A stretch of 64,000 nt of DNA from Calonectria ilicicola (GCA_020809705.1 CP085831.1:2170001-2234000); one strand, 5' to 3'; positions 21,099-32,865 are shown, numbered from the stretch's first letter. A program made the numbers and translations. Notes: generated by a model from the letters alone, not told the origin.

Positions 21099-22574
21099 AT
21101 GACCATTCATTACTTTCCCACCGAACAAGAAGGATCCATCTCTCTGGTGAAAGAGAAGCCCTTCATCACACTACGTTACTTTACAAAATGGCCCGCTTCG
21201 ACCAACTGGATCGGCCTTTGGTTTGAGGGAATCGGTGGGCCAGTGGACCAGCGGTCCCACTCCCCGTCCCTCATTTGGAGATATGCATCTAATGCTGAAG
21301 GGACACTGCATCTGGACACATCTGGCTTAGAGCCTGGCCAATATACGGCCTTCTTTTTGGCCCATAATGGGTACAAGTGGCTTGCTGAGCCCCTCGGCAT
21401 TAACTTACCCCGCGAGATCAAGGGAGACATTGCATTCATCGCAACGGATGTTCGGCTGCCAAATGCTCGGCAGGGTGACTCCTACTCGCAGAGCATAGGC
21501 GGCTTTGTTCAGGGAGGCACTGATCCTCTCGCTTTCTCCATCTGCGGCTCGGGTCCGACGTGGCTTTCAATTTGTTCCAAAGGTGTCCTCTCTGGCACTC
21601 CGGATGGAGATGCCGGTGACCTTGCGGTTACTGTCCAAGCCACAGACAGTAATGGTGTCTGTGCGACGGCCGACTTTATCATCCTGGTGCGTCCGGCTGG
21701 CTCTCGACTGCTGGAAACCCTTCAAGTGTTGAGCTGGAATATGTGGAATGGCGGCACCGGAGTCAATAACTACCACCAGAAGCAGGTCCGCTTCATTGCT
21801 ACCTGCGGTGCCGACATTGCTGGCCTCCAAGAGGATCAGTGGGGAAGACACGCACCACGTCTCGCCAAGGCGCTTGGATGGTATTACTGGGCCAGCGGTG
21901 GTGATACTACCATCCTCAGCAAATATCCAATTGCCGAAGTCTATGGTGCGGTTAGTCCACCAGACCGTGTTATCGGCGTGCGCATTGCTCTCGACGGCGA
22001 GAACCAACAGATCAACCTTTACGACGCGCACTTGGGCTACAACCCATACGGCCCATATGATTTCTGCTATGACCACATGTGCTTGGAAAAGGTCCTTGAA
22101 CGTGAAGCCCAATCTGGGCGCACGCCTCAGATCGAACAAGGCTTAGCTGGCATGGAGCACCACCTCGAGCAGGCTGATGAAATCCCCGTAATTTTTACGG
22201 GTGACATGAATGCTCCCTCACATCTGGATTGGACTGAGGAGTTAAAGGAGAAGAATGGAGGCTTTTGCAATATTCCGTGGCCAACGTCAGTGCTGCCGGA
22301 GAAGAAGGGTCTCATCGACTCGTTTCGATATCTCCACCCAGATCCCGTCAAAGTGCCAGGAATTACCTGGTCGCCCGTCACTCCTTGGAACTGGGACCAT
22401 AAGTTGCCCGAGCCGCAAGACAGGATCGATTTCATTTATCATAAAGGGAAAGGGTTACAGCCTCTTGAGTCGCGATGCTTGGTTGTGGGACAGCCTAAGC
22501 CGCACCCAGACTATCGAGATAATGAATGGACGTCGGATCATGCGGCTGTTTTGACGTTATATAAATTGATGTAA
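21099..22574 (+). CDS. Ig-like domain plus endonuclease/exonuclease/phosphatase (EEP) family protein
   Basis: 491-aa single-exon protein starting MTIHYFPTEQEGS (an upstream in-frame ATG at 21021 would add 26 aa). The first ~110 residues look like a beta-sandwich. A putative Ig (He_PIG-like) module follows, with FSICGSGPTWLSI and GVLSGTPDGDAGD. The C-terminal half is an EEP hydrolase: LQVLSWNMWNGG, AGLQED (metal-binding Glu), YDAHLGYN, FTGDMNAPSH, DRIDFIYHKG and the final TSDHAAV His. All expected catalytic motifs are present. Members cleave phosphodiester bonds in nucleic acids, inositol lipids or sphingomyelin; which applies here cannot be told. No clear signal peptide at either start. Confidence 0.8.
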   Translation: MTIHYFPTEQEGSISLVKEKPFITLRYFTKWPASTNWIGLWFEGIGGPVDQRSHSPSLIWRYASNAEGTLHLDTSGLEPGQYTAFFLAHNGYKWLAEPLGINLPREIKGDIAFIATDVRLPNARQGDSYSQSIGGFVQGGTDPLAFSICGSGPTWLSICSKGVLSGTPDGDAGDLAVTVQATDSNGVCATADFIILVRPAGSRLLETLQVLSWNMWNGGTGVNNYHQKQVRFIATCGADIAGLQEDQWGRHAPRLAKALGWYYWASGGDTTILSKYPIAEVYGAVSPPDRVIGVRIALDGENQQINLYDAHLGYNPYGPYDFCYDHMCLEKVLEREAQSGRTPQIEQGLAGMEHHLEQADEIPVIFTGDMNAPSHLDWTEELKEKNGGFCNIPWPTSVLPEKKGLIDSFRYLHPDPVKVPGITWSPVTPWNWDHKLPEPQDRIDFIYHKGKGLQPLESRCLVVGQPKPHPDYRDNEWTSDHAAVLTLYKLM

Positions 22575-23331
22575 TAAATTTCGTCATGGCAAGAAGTTAG
22601 AATAGAGAGAAACAATGATGAAAGAACGTCCAGAATCATGACAAGAGATTCACTCTAAGACAATCCGTTGATTCCGACAGCTTAGACATCAACCCACAGA
22701 TAAGCACAGCCTCGCGGAGCTCCGGGGCAATCCCGTGTGATTACATGGTTTTAATAGTTCTGGTTCCGACTATTGCCAATAACCTAGCGGTAATATTTGG
22801 TATTTACAGTGGAGTTCCAACCCCGCTCAGCGGAAAGGCTGGGGACCTTTTAAAATGGTGGGTCTGCACAGTTTATGCTTATGATAAAGACAAAAGGGTA
22901 AACATTTTAGTCAGGATATCCATGGGGATAGCAGTAAATCGAGCCAGAGCTTCCGTCATGGGGTGCTCATTAAGTGGGCATTTGAGGGGTTCAACTCTTG
23001 TCACTTTCCAAATATTGCTCTTCCTCCGCAGATCTCTCCACCGTTGGATATCGCTAACCGCTTATCGACAAGATGCCAAGGCCAGTATCAGTCCACAACA
23101 CGATTCTGCTCCCTCTTATCAACAATACCAAAGGGAAAAAACACTCGAGTCGTCGTAGTCAATGGAACCGTCGGATTGGAAAAGCGGCGACCGTTATTTA
23201 CGCTAGCCAGGGTAAAAGAAATGTGTATAAATGCAACATTGTAGTGCTGCTCGCACCAAGCCAAGGAGCTGTCAATTGCCTGTGAACCTAAATTTGCCAA
23301 GGGCTCTCGGAATTCCTTGAAGACCATTGAA
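22575..23331. other. Intergenic, promoter of the carboxypeptidase gene
   Basis: Short open frames occur on both strands, but none has recognisable motifs or good starts. Nothing else supported. Confidence 0.45.
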
Positions 23332-24978
23332 ATGTTGACCCGCGGCTCTACTCTTGCAGCTTGCCTGCTCAGTATAGAGTTGGCAGCAGCAGCATTTGTA
23401 TACCAAGACAACCAGGCGCCGTTGGAAAAGGACAGCGATATTATTGCTGCCAACTTCCCCGAACTTGAGGGCATCGAGCTATTTTCGCCGGCCTTTTCGG
23501 ACCCGGACTCAATCTCTGATGGGTTCTCCAACGGAACCAGCGGACCGACTCGCCAGTTTGTTCTGGAGTACTTTCTCCAAACATTGGCCTCTCGCAATGA
23601 GTGGATGACCTATCACAACCCAAGCGCCCGGTCTGAGGAAGGACGGTCGTTGCCCTATGTGTATCTTTCAACAACGGGCGGGAACGATGGTATCTTGGCC
23701 GATGTGAACAGCTACCCCAACACCACCAAGTCCACCGGCAAGCTTCGGGTGTTGCTGCAAGGCGGGGTTCATGGAAATGAACCCGCAGGCGACCAGGGTC
23801 TGCTCGCGTTGCTTGGAAAGATGGATGCAAACGCCACTTGGACGTCATCTATTCTGGCAAATATGGATATCCTGGTGTTTCCGCGGTACAACCCAGATGG
23901 CGTCGCTTATTTCCAGCGACAGCTGGCAAGCAACCTTGACCCAAACCGAGACCACACCAAAATGGCCAGCCAACAGACTCGGGACATCAAGAAGTTTGTC
24001 ATGGAATTTGCCCCTCACATTGGAGTCGATTGCCACGAATACACAGCTTCCAGAGGAACCGGTGCCCAGGGACAGTGGATACCATCACAAGACGGTCAGA
24101 TTGCTGGCGTTAAGAACCTGAACATTCACCCAGATATCCGACACCTGCAGGAGACACTCTTTGCTGATAGCATGGCGGCAGCTCTGGAGAAGCGTGGTCT
24201 TCGCTGGAGTGCTTACGTGACTGGCAATGCTGACACGGACGATATCATCCTAGAGGAAGTCACCACCGATGCCAAGTTCGGCGATGCCTCAGTGGGCTTG
24301 GGTCAAGCCGTCATGTTCACGACAGAGACTCGTGGTATCAGACTGGGTGACCAGCACTGGCACCGTCGTGTTGTTTCAGCCCTGACCATGGTTGAAGCGT
24401 TGGTACAGGCTGCCTCTGACAATGCAGAGCTCGTGTACAACACCATTGAGGCTGCATGGGATGATTTTATTTCGAACGACGATGAAATCATTGTTACTGA
24501 TATTGTCAGAGAAACTAAGATTACGTGGGAATATATCAACAAGTTCAACGGCAGTCTCATGGATGTACCCGTCACATTCATGAACACTACCCCTGTACTT
24601 GCAAACCTGACTAGGGCTCGCCCGGAAGCATACATCTTTCCCCGAGCATGGCGTCGCGCTGCAGATCTTCTTCGCGACTCTGGGGTTGTCGTTGAGGAGC
24701 TTCAAACCAACTTCAAGGGCAAGGTTACGGCGCTCAACATTACCACTGTTGAGCTTGCCTCTACAAAGTACGAAGGCATAGCCAAAACTACCGTCACCAC
24801 CGAGCCCTATGAGAAGGAGGTCAACATTCCGGCGGGAGGGTTTTATGTAAGCACCCGACAAAAGAATGCGGCTCTTGCATACTCAGTTTTGGAACCCGAG
24901 GCAGTTGATTCCTATACTGCTTTCAATATCCTGCCAGTAGAGGTGGGAGACGAGTACCAGGTGTATAGAATCTTCTGA
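23332..24978 (+). CDS. Secreted M14-family zinc carboxypeptidase
   Basis: 548-aa single-exon metallopeptidase. The ATG at 23332 begins MLTRGSTLAACLLSIELAAAAF, a signal peptide. Zinc ligands fit His147 and Glu150 (GGVHGNEPAG) and His235 (DCHEY). Substrate-pocket residues RYNPDG and DPNRDH follow. The general base is probably Glu332 (TTETRG). The C-terminal ~170 residues form an extra beta-rich region usual in the larger fungal members. Several N-glycosylation sites (NATW, NGSL, NTT, NLT) fit secretion. It probably trims peptides outside the cell or in the vacuole. Confidence 0.9.
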   Translation: MLTRGSTLAACLLSIELAAAAFVYQDNQAPLEKDSDIIAANFPELEGIELFSPAFSDPDSISDGFSNGTSGPTRQFVLEYFLQTLASRNEWMTYHNPSARSEEGRSLPYVYLSTTGGNDGILADVNSYPNTTKSTGKLRVLLQGGVHGNEPAGDQGLLALLGKMDANATWTSSILANMDILVFPRYNPDGVAYFQRQLASNLDPNRDHTKMASQQTRDIKKFVMEFAPHIGVDCHEYTASRGTGAQGQWIPSQDGQIAGVKNLNIHPDIRHLQETLFADSMAAALEKRGLRWSAYVTGNADTDDIILEEVTTDAKFGDASVGLGQAVMFTTETRGIRLGDQHWHRRVVSALTMVEALVQAASDNAELVYNTIEAAWDDFISNDDEIIVTDIVRETKITWEYINKFNGSLMDVPVTFMNTTPVLANLTRARPEAYIFPRAWRRAADLLRDSGVVVEELQTNFKGKVTALNITTVELASTKYEGIAKTTVTTEPYEKEVNIPAGGFYVSTRQKNAALAYSVLEPEAVDSYTAFNILPVEVGDEYQVYRIF

Positions 24979-25407
24979 GGAAGGAACGGCTTCGAGTAAA
25001 ATAGTGTATCTGATAATAAGAAAAATATTCCAATATTATTTATGACGTTAGAGAAGTCCTGATGCATGCTCGTGGTTGACGCCAAAGTAGAGGCAAAGGT
25101 TTCAGTGATTACGTCTTGGTTGCTGTGAGATTTTAGCGCATAGCCGCCGAAGAGACAACCGCGACAGTAGTGATCTGCGTCAGATGACGATCAGAGAGCC
25201 AAGGGTGTGGTCGATCCGAAGCATGACCGAGTCCTGACGTATAGGAAGCGCCCTCTTGGTTTCAGCTCATTAGGTAATATGCCGCTAACAGGGAAACTTT
25301 CAGGACGCGCATAATTCTGATCACGGCTCGTCTGCACTTCTCTCCGGCACCTCCTCTGCGCACTTTCGGGCTCTAAACGGCATGTCTATGGCAGCTTTCC
25401 ACGAACC
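24979..25407. other. Intergenic
   Basis: Terminator of the carboxypeptidase and promoter of the next plus-strand gene. Nothing else recognised. Confidence 0.5.
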
Positions 25408-27655
25408 ATGATTCTCCACTTTAAATCCGGGGTCCTACTCTGGGCTTTGGCTCTGGTTGGCACCGTGACAGCTTCCTATGTTGGATCCATGTCATCCGGG
25501 GCAAGGGAGATGTTTACGAAATCCATGGACTGGATGGATTTATTCTATGACTCAGAAGCTGGTTATTTATATGATTTAAGTGCATATTCAGCTCTCCGAC
25601 ATGAGACTCGAAGTTCAGTTTGGTACGCGCTCGGTCTCTTGGCGCGAGACCGAGGTAATGATGTCTCCAATGCTGAGAAGATTATCACCAACGTCATCTC
25701 CGCGCAATTTAAAATCGAATCTGAGGAGTGGTAGGTTGAACATTGTTGAAAGTGCATGACAAGCAAGTGAGATGCCATATTAACCAGAACCATCTTTAGG
25801 TATGGGGATTACCAAAAAGTACCCGAGGAACCATATGTAGGAACGCCAAAATACCCAGCAAAACACTATGATTCTTGGGACCCAAATTGGCGCGGCTTTA
25901 TTGGTACAACCTTCATTATGGCAATGGAAGAGTTTTCCCATATTCTATCTCTCACAACCCAAAATCTCATTTTATTGTCACTGCGCAATACATCTATCGG
26001 CGACTCATACAGGTTTGGTGGTCTAGAAGATGGTCAAGACAATCTCTATCCAGCATACAGTAACCCTGTTTGTGATCTCAGCGCTGCATAAACTGCAAAG
26101 TAAGAGGGCTAATTGGAAATAGTCGATTATGCGAGCGTTTGTTTCCGGCTGGACTGGTAGACGGCTGCAAGACTCAAATATGACTGAGGCTGGTGAAAAT
26201 TACGCCCAAGAAATTATTGATCTGTTCAACGAACAACATACCCTGTCCGAATTCAACTCAGGCACCTACACCGGTGTATCCCTTTTTGGACTTTTGTTAT
26301 GGAGCAAGTATCTTCCTAATGACTCTATTATGGCCCAGAATGGTCCTCGTATACTGGAACACACTTGGAAGGCTGTCAATGCCCTCTGGCACCCTGGATT
26401 GAAAAACATGGCAGGCCCTTGGGATCGCTCATACGGTTATGATATGAATCGTTACCTCAGCCTAATGTCGTTGTGGTTTTGGCCGCTGATCGGGAGAGAA
26501 AGATCAAGCTTGATATCCGAGGTTAGTATGCGTTCTGACCCCTTTGTGTGAATGCGTTGTATTAATCCTCTCTTTCAATCAGCCTAAAGTTATGTCGCAC
26601 AGGGCGGACTTTTCCTTTGCACCGTTGTTTGCCATTCTGGCGGATTACCATAAGAAGCTGATCCCCAAAGATATTCTCAAGGACTTGACGAGTTTTCAGG
26701 GTGAGCACACTTTCAACGCATCCACAAGATCACCTCCATTCGATATAAAAAGCCGTAATTTCACAACTTGGATGTCCGAGAAAATTACGATTGGAGCAGA
26801 ATCGTTCCACCAGATTGTACTCGGTGGCCCGGCCAGGAATCAGAAAACGTTCAACCCTGCCGTTATCCAGTGGGATACAGGTGATGAAATATCTTTTATT
26901 TCTGTAAGTGTTGAACTATTTTGAGAAAATGTGTTACAATTAAATCTTCTGTTTATGCATTGTCATCGTGCAACATTAATTGAATCTCGGGCGCTTTGCT
27001 AACTAGCTCCATCCACACAGCTTTACCCCACCGAGATGGCACTAGACGTAACAGTTGAGCCTGGCAGTCTTACTCTATCTTACCCTAAGTGGAATGCAAG
27101 TTCGGTTTTCACGTTTATAGTGGGAACTTTTAAAAAGATGCCTACAGTATCGAGCTGGGAAGATGTGCAAGGTCTTGATGTGCGCGTGACAGGCAACGTC
27201 GGTTCATCTTATGACCTCTCTTTTGGAGGGGCGAATGGAGGCACAGATTCGACAATTCAAGACTTTGAATTTTGGAATTTTACATATACGATGCCCTCGA
27301 ATCTTTCCGGTGTTCCTACAGTGACACTCAACGTCGAGCTTCGAGATCCGAAGGTCATTCCAGTGAGCGTGGTATACCATGACTGGGGGTAAGTATGTTT
27401 TATTTTGGAAGCTTGTTTTGGCCAATAATGAGAGGCTTTCCGTCAACATGAACACTATTAGCTGTTGCCTATCCATCATGACCATTTGCGGATGACTTTA
27501 CGGGATATATGCTAACATCTTGTTGTAGTACTAGTCAGACCGCTTGGTCCTCAAACCTTTTGCTCTATACAAGTGCCGCGATGCTATTGTGTCTTATGTT
27601 TGGTGTTTTATTTAGAATGAAGCGGATTGGCATACGTTTATTTCGGAGGCGCTAA
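25408..27655 (+). CDS. Secretory-pathway protein of unknown function, six exons, C-terminal TM anchor
   Basis: 601 aa from exons 25408..25730, 25800..26067, 26123..26521, 26583..26903, 27021..27388 and 27529..27655 (1806 nt, all GT-AG and in phase). The N-terminus FKSGVLLWALALVGTVTAS is a signal peptide. The body is rich in aromatic residues (MDWMDLFYDSEAGYLYD, YDSWDPNWRGFIGTTFIMAM, AGPWDRSYGYDMNRYLSLM). This is the look of an alpha-helical barrel glycosidase-like fold, but I do not recognise catalytic residues. A beta-rich domain follows. The last exon adds LLLYTSAAMLLCLMFGVLF and a basic tail RMKRIGIRLFRRR, a type I membrane anchor. Probable cell-surface or ER protein acting on glycans; that is inference. 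Confidence 0.75.
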
Positions 27656-28201
27656 TCAAACCGGCTTCTTGTTCACCTAAATAGTTAGGCAATCCCAATA
27701 ATTCTTTTGACCATTTAACCATTGAGTCCCATGGTAAAGCTTGGCACTGAAGCGATTAGCACAGAAGAGAAGCAATTAAATATCAGCCTTTTATTAAATA
27801 GCCTTAATCTTGAAGAATAAGGAAAAAAACGGAGACACATTAGGCTGAGCTCCAGGCCATAATAAACTAGATAATGCCCGCCTATCTTCTGATTCATCGT
27901 ATGATAGCGAGGTTTCTTTGCCATCATTTCACCCGTACAGAAGTTTTAAAGCGCTACGAGTGTCTTGACTTTTGAATGAAATAGCTATTTACACATCCGG
28001 CTCCTGCGACCTTTCTAGCACGAGTTCCATACAAATGTACAAATGTTGAACGTGGGTTTTCCCACCTTGCCGAAATGGGTGCGTAGGTGCAACAAGACGA
28101 ACCTCCATTTTAATTGCCTGGATGAGACATCCTCTGCCTCCTCTCTCTTGGGATAATGGGGCGTTTTTGAATTACTCTCGTCTGACCAGACGTTATATGA
28201 T
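27656..28201. other. Intergenic between convergent genes
   Basis: 3' flanks of the six-exon gene (plus) and the RidA gene (minus). Nothing else recognised. Confidence 0.5.
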
Positions 28202-28694
28202 TCACGAAGATTTAGCACCCTCGGGATCATGAGCTGTCACCTCTATTTCAACCCGCATATTATCTTCGCCTAGGCGTGTGACTCCAATACAAGTCCAAAG
28301 AGGCTCATGGTTTGGCATGTATTTTCTGAAATTGCGCACCATAGCGTCCAGAGCCTCATTGTTAATGGGAACATGGTAAGAGTTGACCCGGAAGACCTGA
28401 GCCCAACCCTTGCCACCAGCGTCCTGGAGGCATCTCTCCACATTAGCAAATGCAAGGTCAATCTGAGCATTGATCTCTTTTTCGAATTCTCCTGTTACAG
28501 GATCCCAACCGCCTATGGCAAAGCAATTGGTCAGAATAAACATTTGATCAAATGGCAGCGTTGGATGAGTGATGATGCGTACCTTGGCCCGAGCATTCAA
28601 TCCTATCACCAATGCGCACGGCTTGACTGTATTTAAACTGCTCTCTTTTACTCTCTCCAATATCCTTATAAGCATAGTACTTGAGGTGAGACAT
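28202..28694 (-). CDS. RidA/YjgF/UK114-family protein
   Basis: 140 aa in two exons, 28694..28583 and 28512..28202 (423 nt). Exon 1 begins MSHLKYYAYKDIGESKREQF and ends in ECSGQ. The join completes SGQGGWDP, a family hallmark. Exon 2 continues QIDLAFANVERCLQDAGGKGW, VNSYHVPIN, the YMPNHEPLWTCIGVTRLG block and RVEIEVTAHDPEGA. RidA proteins hydrolyse reactive enamine/imine intermediates from amino-acid metabolism; this subgroup of fungal paralogues is less studied. The family Arg that binds the substrate carboxylate is probably the Arg of DNMRVEIEV. The 70-nt intron is GT-AG. A start in the second frame inside exon 1 would destroy the conserved N-terminus. Confidence 0.9.
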
Positions 28695-29115
28695 GGTTCT
28701 GTCTACCTTGGCCACTGATGAGTTGTGATGATTTTGAGTGAGGCGAGCAATTTCTCCTTGGGATTTTTCACAAGGGGAAAAAAGTAGAAAAAAGATATGA
28801 GGTATCGAAAGAAGAAGAGAAGTCTTAATTGGAAGTTAAATATCCATGTGAATAGATATTCATGTTTATCCAAAATACAGAATCTGTTCTTTATGCTTTT
28901 GGGTGGGCGGAACCTAAATTCCTCGCTCATTCTTGGGTGGGGGCGAGTAACCAATAAGGAGGCGAGCTAGTCATGGATGAACCGTGAGCACGTACGAGAG
29001 GGTCTGATAAGGTCTCTTAAAATGTCTATCTTCTGTCGCAAGGATACAATTTTCTTTCCTCCATCTCGCTTATTATCTATAACCGTCTCCCATTTCTCCT
29101 AATTCTTTTGCTTCA
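28695..29115. other. Intergenic between divergent transcription units
   Basis: Purine-rich tracts near 28.75-28.83 kb. Nothing else recognised. Confidence 0.45.
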
Positions 29116-30085
29116 ATGGAGGTTCAGCCAATCGAACAAGCAGCTGCACCACGGAATTCTGATTTCCGCCCCAATCCACACCCCATTAGAAACAAATATA
29201 CACCACGTGCGTGTCAAGAATGTCGTCCACGTAGATCTAAGGTGGGCATGGTTTGAAGTGTGCTGCTGATAGCATTCATGTCTTAGTGTAGTGTGATAAG
29301 AAACAGCACTGTTCACGATGCTCGAGTCGTAGCATTAATGGCGTTTATATGTTTGACGACGATAAACGTGGCTCCGTCTCAAAATCATTTACCCGTCTCT
29401 ATCAGGCAAGAATAAACCGTTTATCTTGATATTGGAATGCTCCTCCTCAATATGGACCAACGAAGAACCAAGCAGCATCTTCACAGAATTGAAACAAAAG
29501 GCTCGGTCACTGTGCATGGAGGCAGCAACAGCTGTGTACTTTATTGGCCAAAGGTATCGTGAGGCGTTTGGTACCCTTCAGAAAAGTCCGCTTACTGCAA
29601 CTCACTGCACACTGACAGCGGCTCTTATAACTCTTCATTCTCTTCAGTATGAGGCGGGTGAGATGATTGGAAAAGAAATGTCAGACTAAATTCAATATTC
29701 TATTCAAATACTGCAGGAACTATCGGTATCATGGACCCCAGCACGGAGGTACTGACCGGCTCTTTTGAAAATGACCAAGAATAGATGGACGTCAGGCAAC
29801 ATGGATTCCGATATACCTCGAAAAATAAGGCCTGGAACTTTTCAAAACAATCCTGTCAACATTGGCGAACCATTTACTGTTAATTCGGGAACTGAGGGCT
29901 TTGAATTTGTAAATTTGGAAATTTTAGAAAAGGTTACACCTACTGAGTTCGGTATTGGCAGATGTGAAGATGACCTGGAAATTACTTCACCATTTTGGAC
30001 TGACTCTACTTTTCAATTTGTACCAGATTCTTCATCATGGGACAATCAAACTTCTGGATCTTTGGAGGGATTTTATAATTTGTAA
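29116..30085 (+). pseudogene. Decayed Zn(II)2Cys6 transcription factor
   Basis: The ATG at 29116 starts MEVQPIEQAAAPRNSDF. The zinc cluster is split by a 50-nt intron (29242..29291): RACQECRPRRSK, then CDKKQHCSRCSSRS. The sixth position, which should be Cys, is Gly (…SINGVYM). The frame stops soon after (RINRLS, TGA), and the usual several-hundred-residue regulatory domain is missing. Fragments of the C-terminal part remain in other frames: KARSLCMEAATAVYFIGQRY with THCTLTAALITLH (29426-29689), IQILQELSVSWTPARRY then TGA where Trp is typical, and an acidic tail ending GSLEGFYNL (to 30085). This fits deletion plus point decay. It may still make a short non-functional peptide. Confidence 0.6.
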
Positions 30086-30940
30086 GAGGTATAATTTATT
30101 CTATGTATTGGTTATTTGTTGGATCCTAAAAAGGGGCATTGGTGCACCAGTTCTATAGTACAAGTTTGGTTTGCATCTGACATCAGGCGTAACAATGACC
30201 CTTTAAATTGATTGCATGCGAAGGTTTGACGACTTATATTGCTTCAGCGCCCGAGGTGCAACCTAAAAAATTATTGAACTTTTCCGTGGCCCGTAGCAAC
30301 GGGCTATGAGTTGCTGCGGTTGCCCCTAGAGTCAAGGCCTCGTTTTGGTTAGAGATAGCAGCACGCAATTCGAGCACCATTTTGTCCCCAAGTGTTAGGA
30401 TATTAGTGTGCTGGCCAAAGAAATGGAGTAGTCATGAGAAATATGGGATTAGGAATGTAAACACATGATATCTACAATAATCTGCACTTCTCTCTAGAGC
30501 AGGGCAATTGACATAGGTTGACTACCACAACAGCCTAGAATAGCGGAAACCGCTTTCCGTTATCTCATCATTGATAGATAAGGGAAAAAGAAACAAGCGG
30601 AATATGGGGTCTCTGATAACAAGGGCTAGGCGAGGGCGCCACTATGAAAGCGGAACGCAAATCCCGCACCGACTTTAGCTTATCGGACATGGATACTCAA
30701 CTTCATAGCTCCAGACCTTATCGATATGCTACCAAATGGTACATCCAGCTTTGAAGAGATTCATAATATCCTGCGTATGAGCTTATCTGGGCTTGGCAGC
30801 TTGGACTATGGGAATTTAATAAACACCGCCGGCTGCACTAAGATGGGGGAAGACTCGAAAATAAATAAATAAAAAACCACACCATTATCGCTTTTAATTG
30901 TGAACTACAATAACCTTTTGGTACAGGATTTGTGTTCAAA
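30086..30940. other. Intergenic, promoter of the sugar transporter
   Basis: No coding or repeat structure supported. The transporter start codon follows at 30941. Confidence 0.5.
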
Positions 30941-32865
30941 ATGATTTCCCCAAGGCAGATTCTTGTCTTTGGAATGATATTTACAGCAGGTGAGCGGCTT
31001 CAGAATTGCCCTTAAAACCCACCAAAAAACTGTTGGAGACATTATTCACAGAAGGCCTTAGCTTCCATTATCGGATATGATTCTGGCTATCTAAATGGAG
31101 TTCTTGGATCTGAAGACTTCATCAAACTTTACGGGGTTGAAGTCAATGACGGTGACACTCATTTGACGCCACGCACACGCAGTATATTTTCGTCTTTAAT
31201 CGTCGTGGGAACAATATTGGGTTGTTTAATCAACTCCCTACTCGCTGAAAAAGGTCTACTACCTTCTAGCTTCCTGTTAGGTAACATTTGTTAATAAGAG
31301 TTATAGTTGGACACAAAGGTATACTCTTTTTAGCATCTGCCGCGTACGCTATTGGAGTTGCGCTTCAAATATCTGGTCTGGAGCCTGCAGCATTCATAGT
31401 CGGCAGGGTTCTCCTGGGTTGTGGTGTCGGTTTCATATCGGTCACGGTAAGTTTATCTAGTATCCCAACACGCTAAGTTTAGCTAAGGATTAGGTTCCCA
31501 CGTATCTAATCGAATGTTCAAATGCATCCAACAGGGGTAGATTCATGGCTATCTATCTACAGTTGCTTACCACGGGCAATGTGATAGCTTGTGGTATCAG
31601 CTTGGCTACGTCGAATTTTACTCACTCGAGGGGATGGCGTAAGCACATTCAAGCTCTCCATACTCAATCAATATTGACATAATTATTCAGGGGTTACAAT
31701 TGGTTTCCAGCTATTTTTGGCTCTGATTATATTTGCAGGCGCCATAGTTTGTCCTGAATCTCCGGCTAATTTATTAAAGCACAATAAATTTGATGCGGCA
31801 CGCCAATCGATAGCGGTACTGAGAAATCTGGATCCTGATTCAAACGAGGTCGTTTGTATTGCTTCCGAAATCACCACGAAACTACAAAAAGAGACATCCT
31901 TTGGAGACGCAAGGTATGCAGAATGTTTTCAAGGTACGAACTTGCGGCGCACACTTCTTGGAATTGCCATGTCCTTTTTCACTGTTGCCACCGGTATTAC
32001 CTTTTGGTTTGGCTATGGTACGACCTTTTTCATCGCGGCAGGAGTCAGAAACTCGTACCTCATATCGTTGGTCCTCGCAATTACAAATTGGGTCTTCACT
32101 GCCCCGTCCATTCACTTGATAGAACGGGTCGGCAGAAGGCCCTCTCTCCTGTGCGGTGGGTTAATCATGGTGATAACTCAAGTTATGTCGGCAATCACCC
32201 ATAGTGTGGCACCAGACAGCTCCACAAGCAAGAACATGTTGATTGCTTGTGCAGTCATCTTTATAGCAGCTTATGCACCAACCTGGGGCATCGCTGGTGA
32301 GTGGCCTTTCTGACATTAGCGCCCAATTTCCACTGATGATTATTTTAGGGTGGGTCATCATGACCGAACCCTTTTCCGACCGCCTCAGAGTCAAGCAGAC
32401 AACCGTTGTGATGACATCCTATTGGACAATCACCTGGCTGGTGGGATTCGTCACCCCATACATGGTGGACGCAACTGCAGGAAACCTTGGGGTGAACATA
32501 TCATATCTATGGGCAGGAACATCAATTCTGTCTGTTATCTGGGCATACTTTTACGTTCCAGAGCTGGCAGGGCTTTCAATCGATGAAGTATGGCTCACAA
32601 GTCCCTTTTCTCTGTTTTGTGTTATTTCATTCTTCCGTTTTATTTTGTGCTTCTATTTCATTTTGTCTCCTTTATTTCCAGCTCCCGTTACTAACCGTTT
32701 CAGGTGGATCAATTATTTGAACAGAAGGTTCGAGCCTGGGAGTCAAAGATGTGGCAGAAGCGACTTCGGGAAATTAATGGCATTCGAAGTTCTGAAGCTG
32801 GTTCGGAGATTATCAAAGGCACTACTATCAGTTCTGTAGCAGAAGAGAAGGATTTGACACAGTGA
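30941..32865 (+). CDS. MFS sugar transporter (hexose-transporter type)
   Basis: 510-aa plasma-membrane transporter from seven exons: 30941..30989, 31062..31253, 31307..31446, 31494..31638, 31691..32296, 32349..32587 and 32704..32865 (1533 nt). Every junction is GT-AG and in phase. Landmarks are IIGYDSGYLNGVLG in TM1, GRVLLGCGVGFISV with the following PTYLIECSNASNRGR (the PESPR-region equivalent), CPESPANLL, LIERVGRRPSL, GWVIMTEPFSDRLRVK and the VPELAGLSIDEVDQLFEQKV end. About 12 TM helices are expected. The usual FGYD is IGYD and the A-loop RxGRR is EKVGHKG, so transport specificity may differ from classical hexose carriers. The acceptor of intron 1 is the TTAG at 31061, which is what keeps the frame. 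Confidence 0.85.

Noticed and set aside
17573..22574. Secondary-metabolite cluster around the LovD-like esterase
   Set aside because: No synthase, P450, methyltransferase or efflux gene is adjacent; the neighbours are general hydrolases.
28270..28675. RidA gene model with an N-terminus starting MLIRILERVKE
   Set aside because: It reads the intron and the wrong frame of exon 1. The spliced MSHLKYYAYKD model restores the conserved SGQGGWDP.
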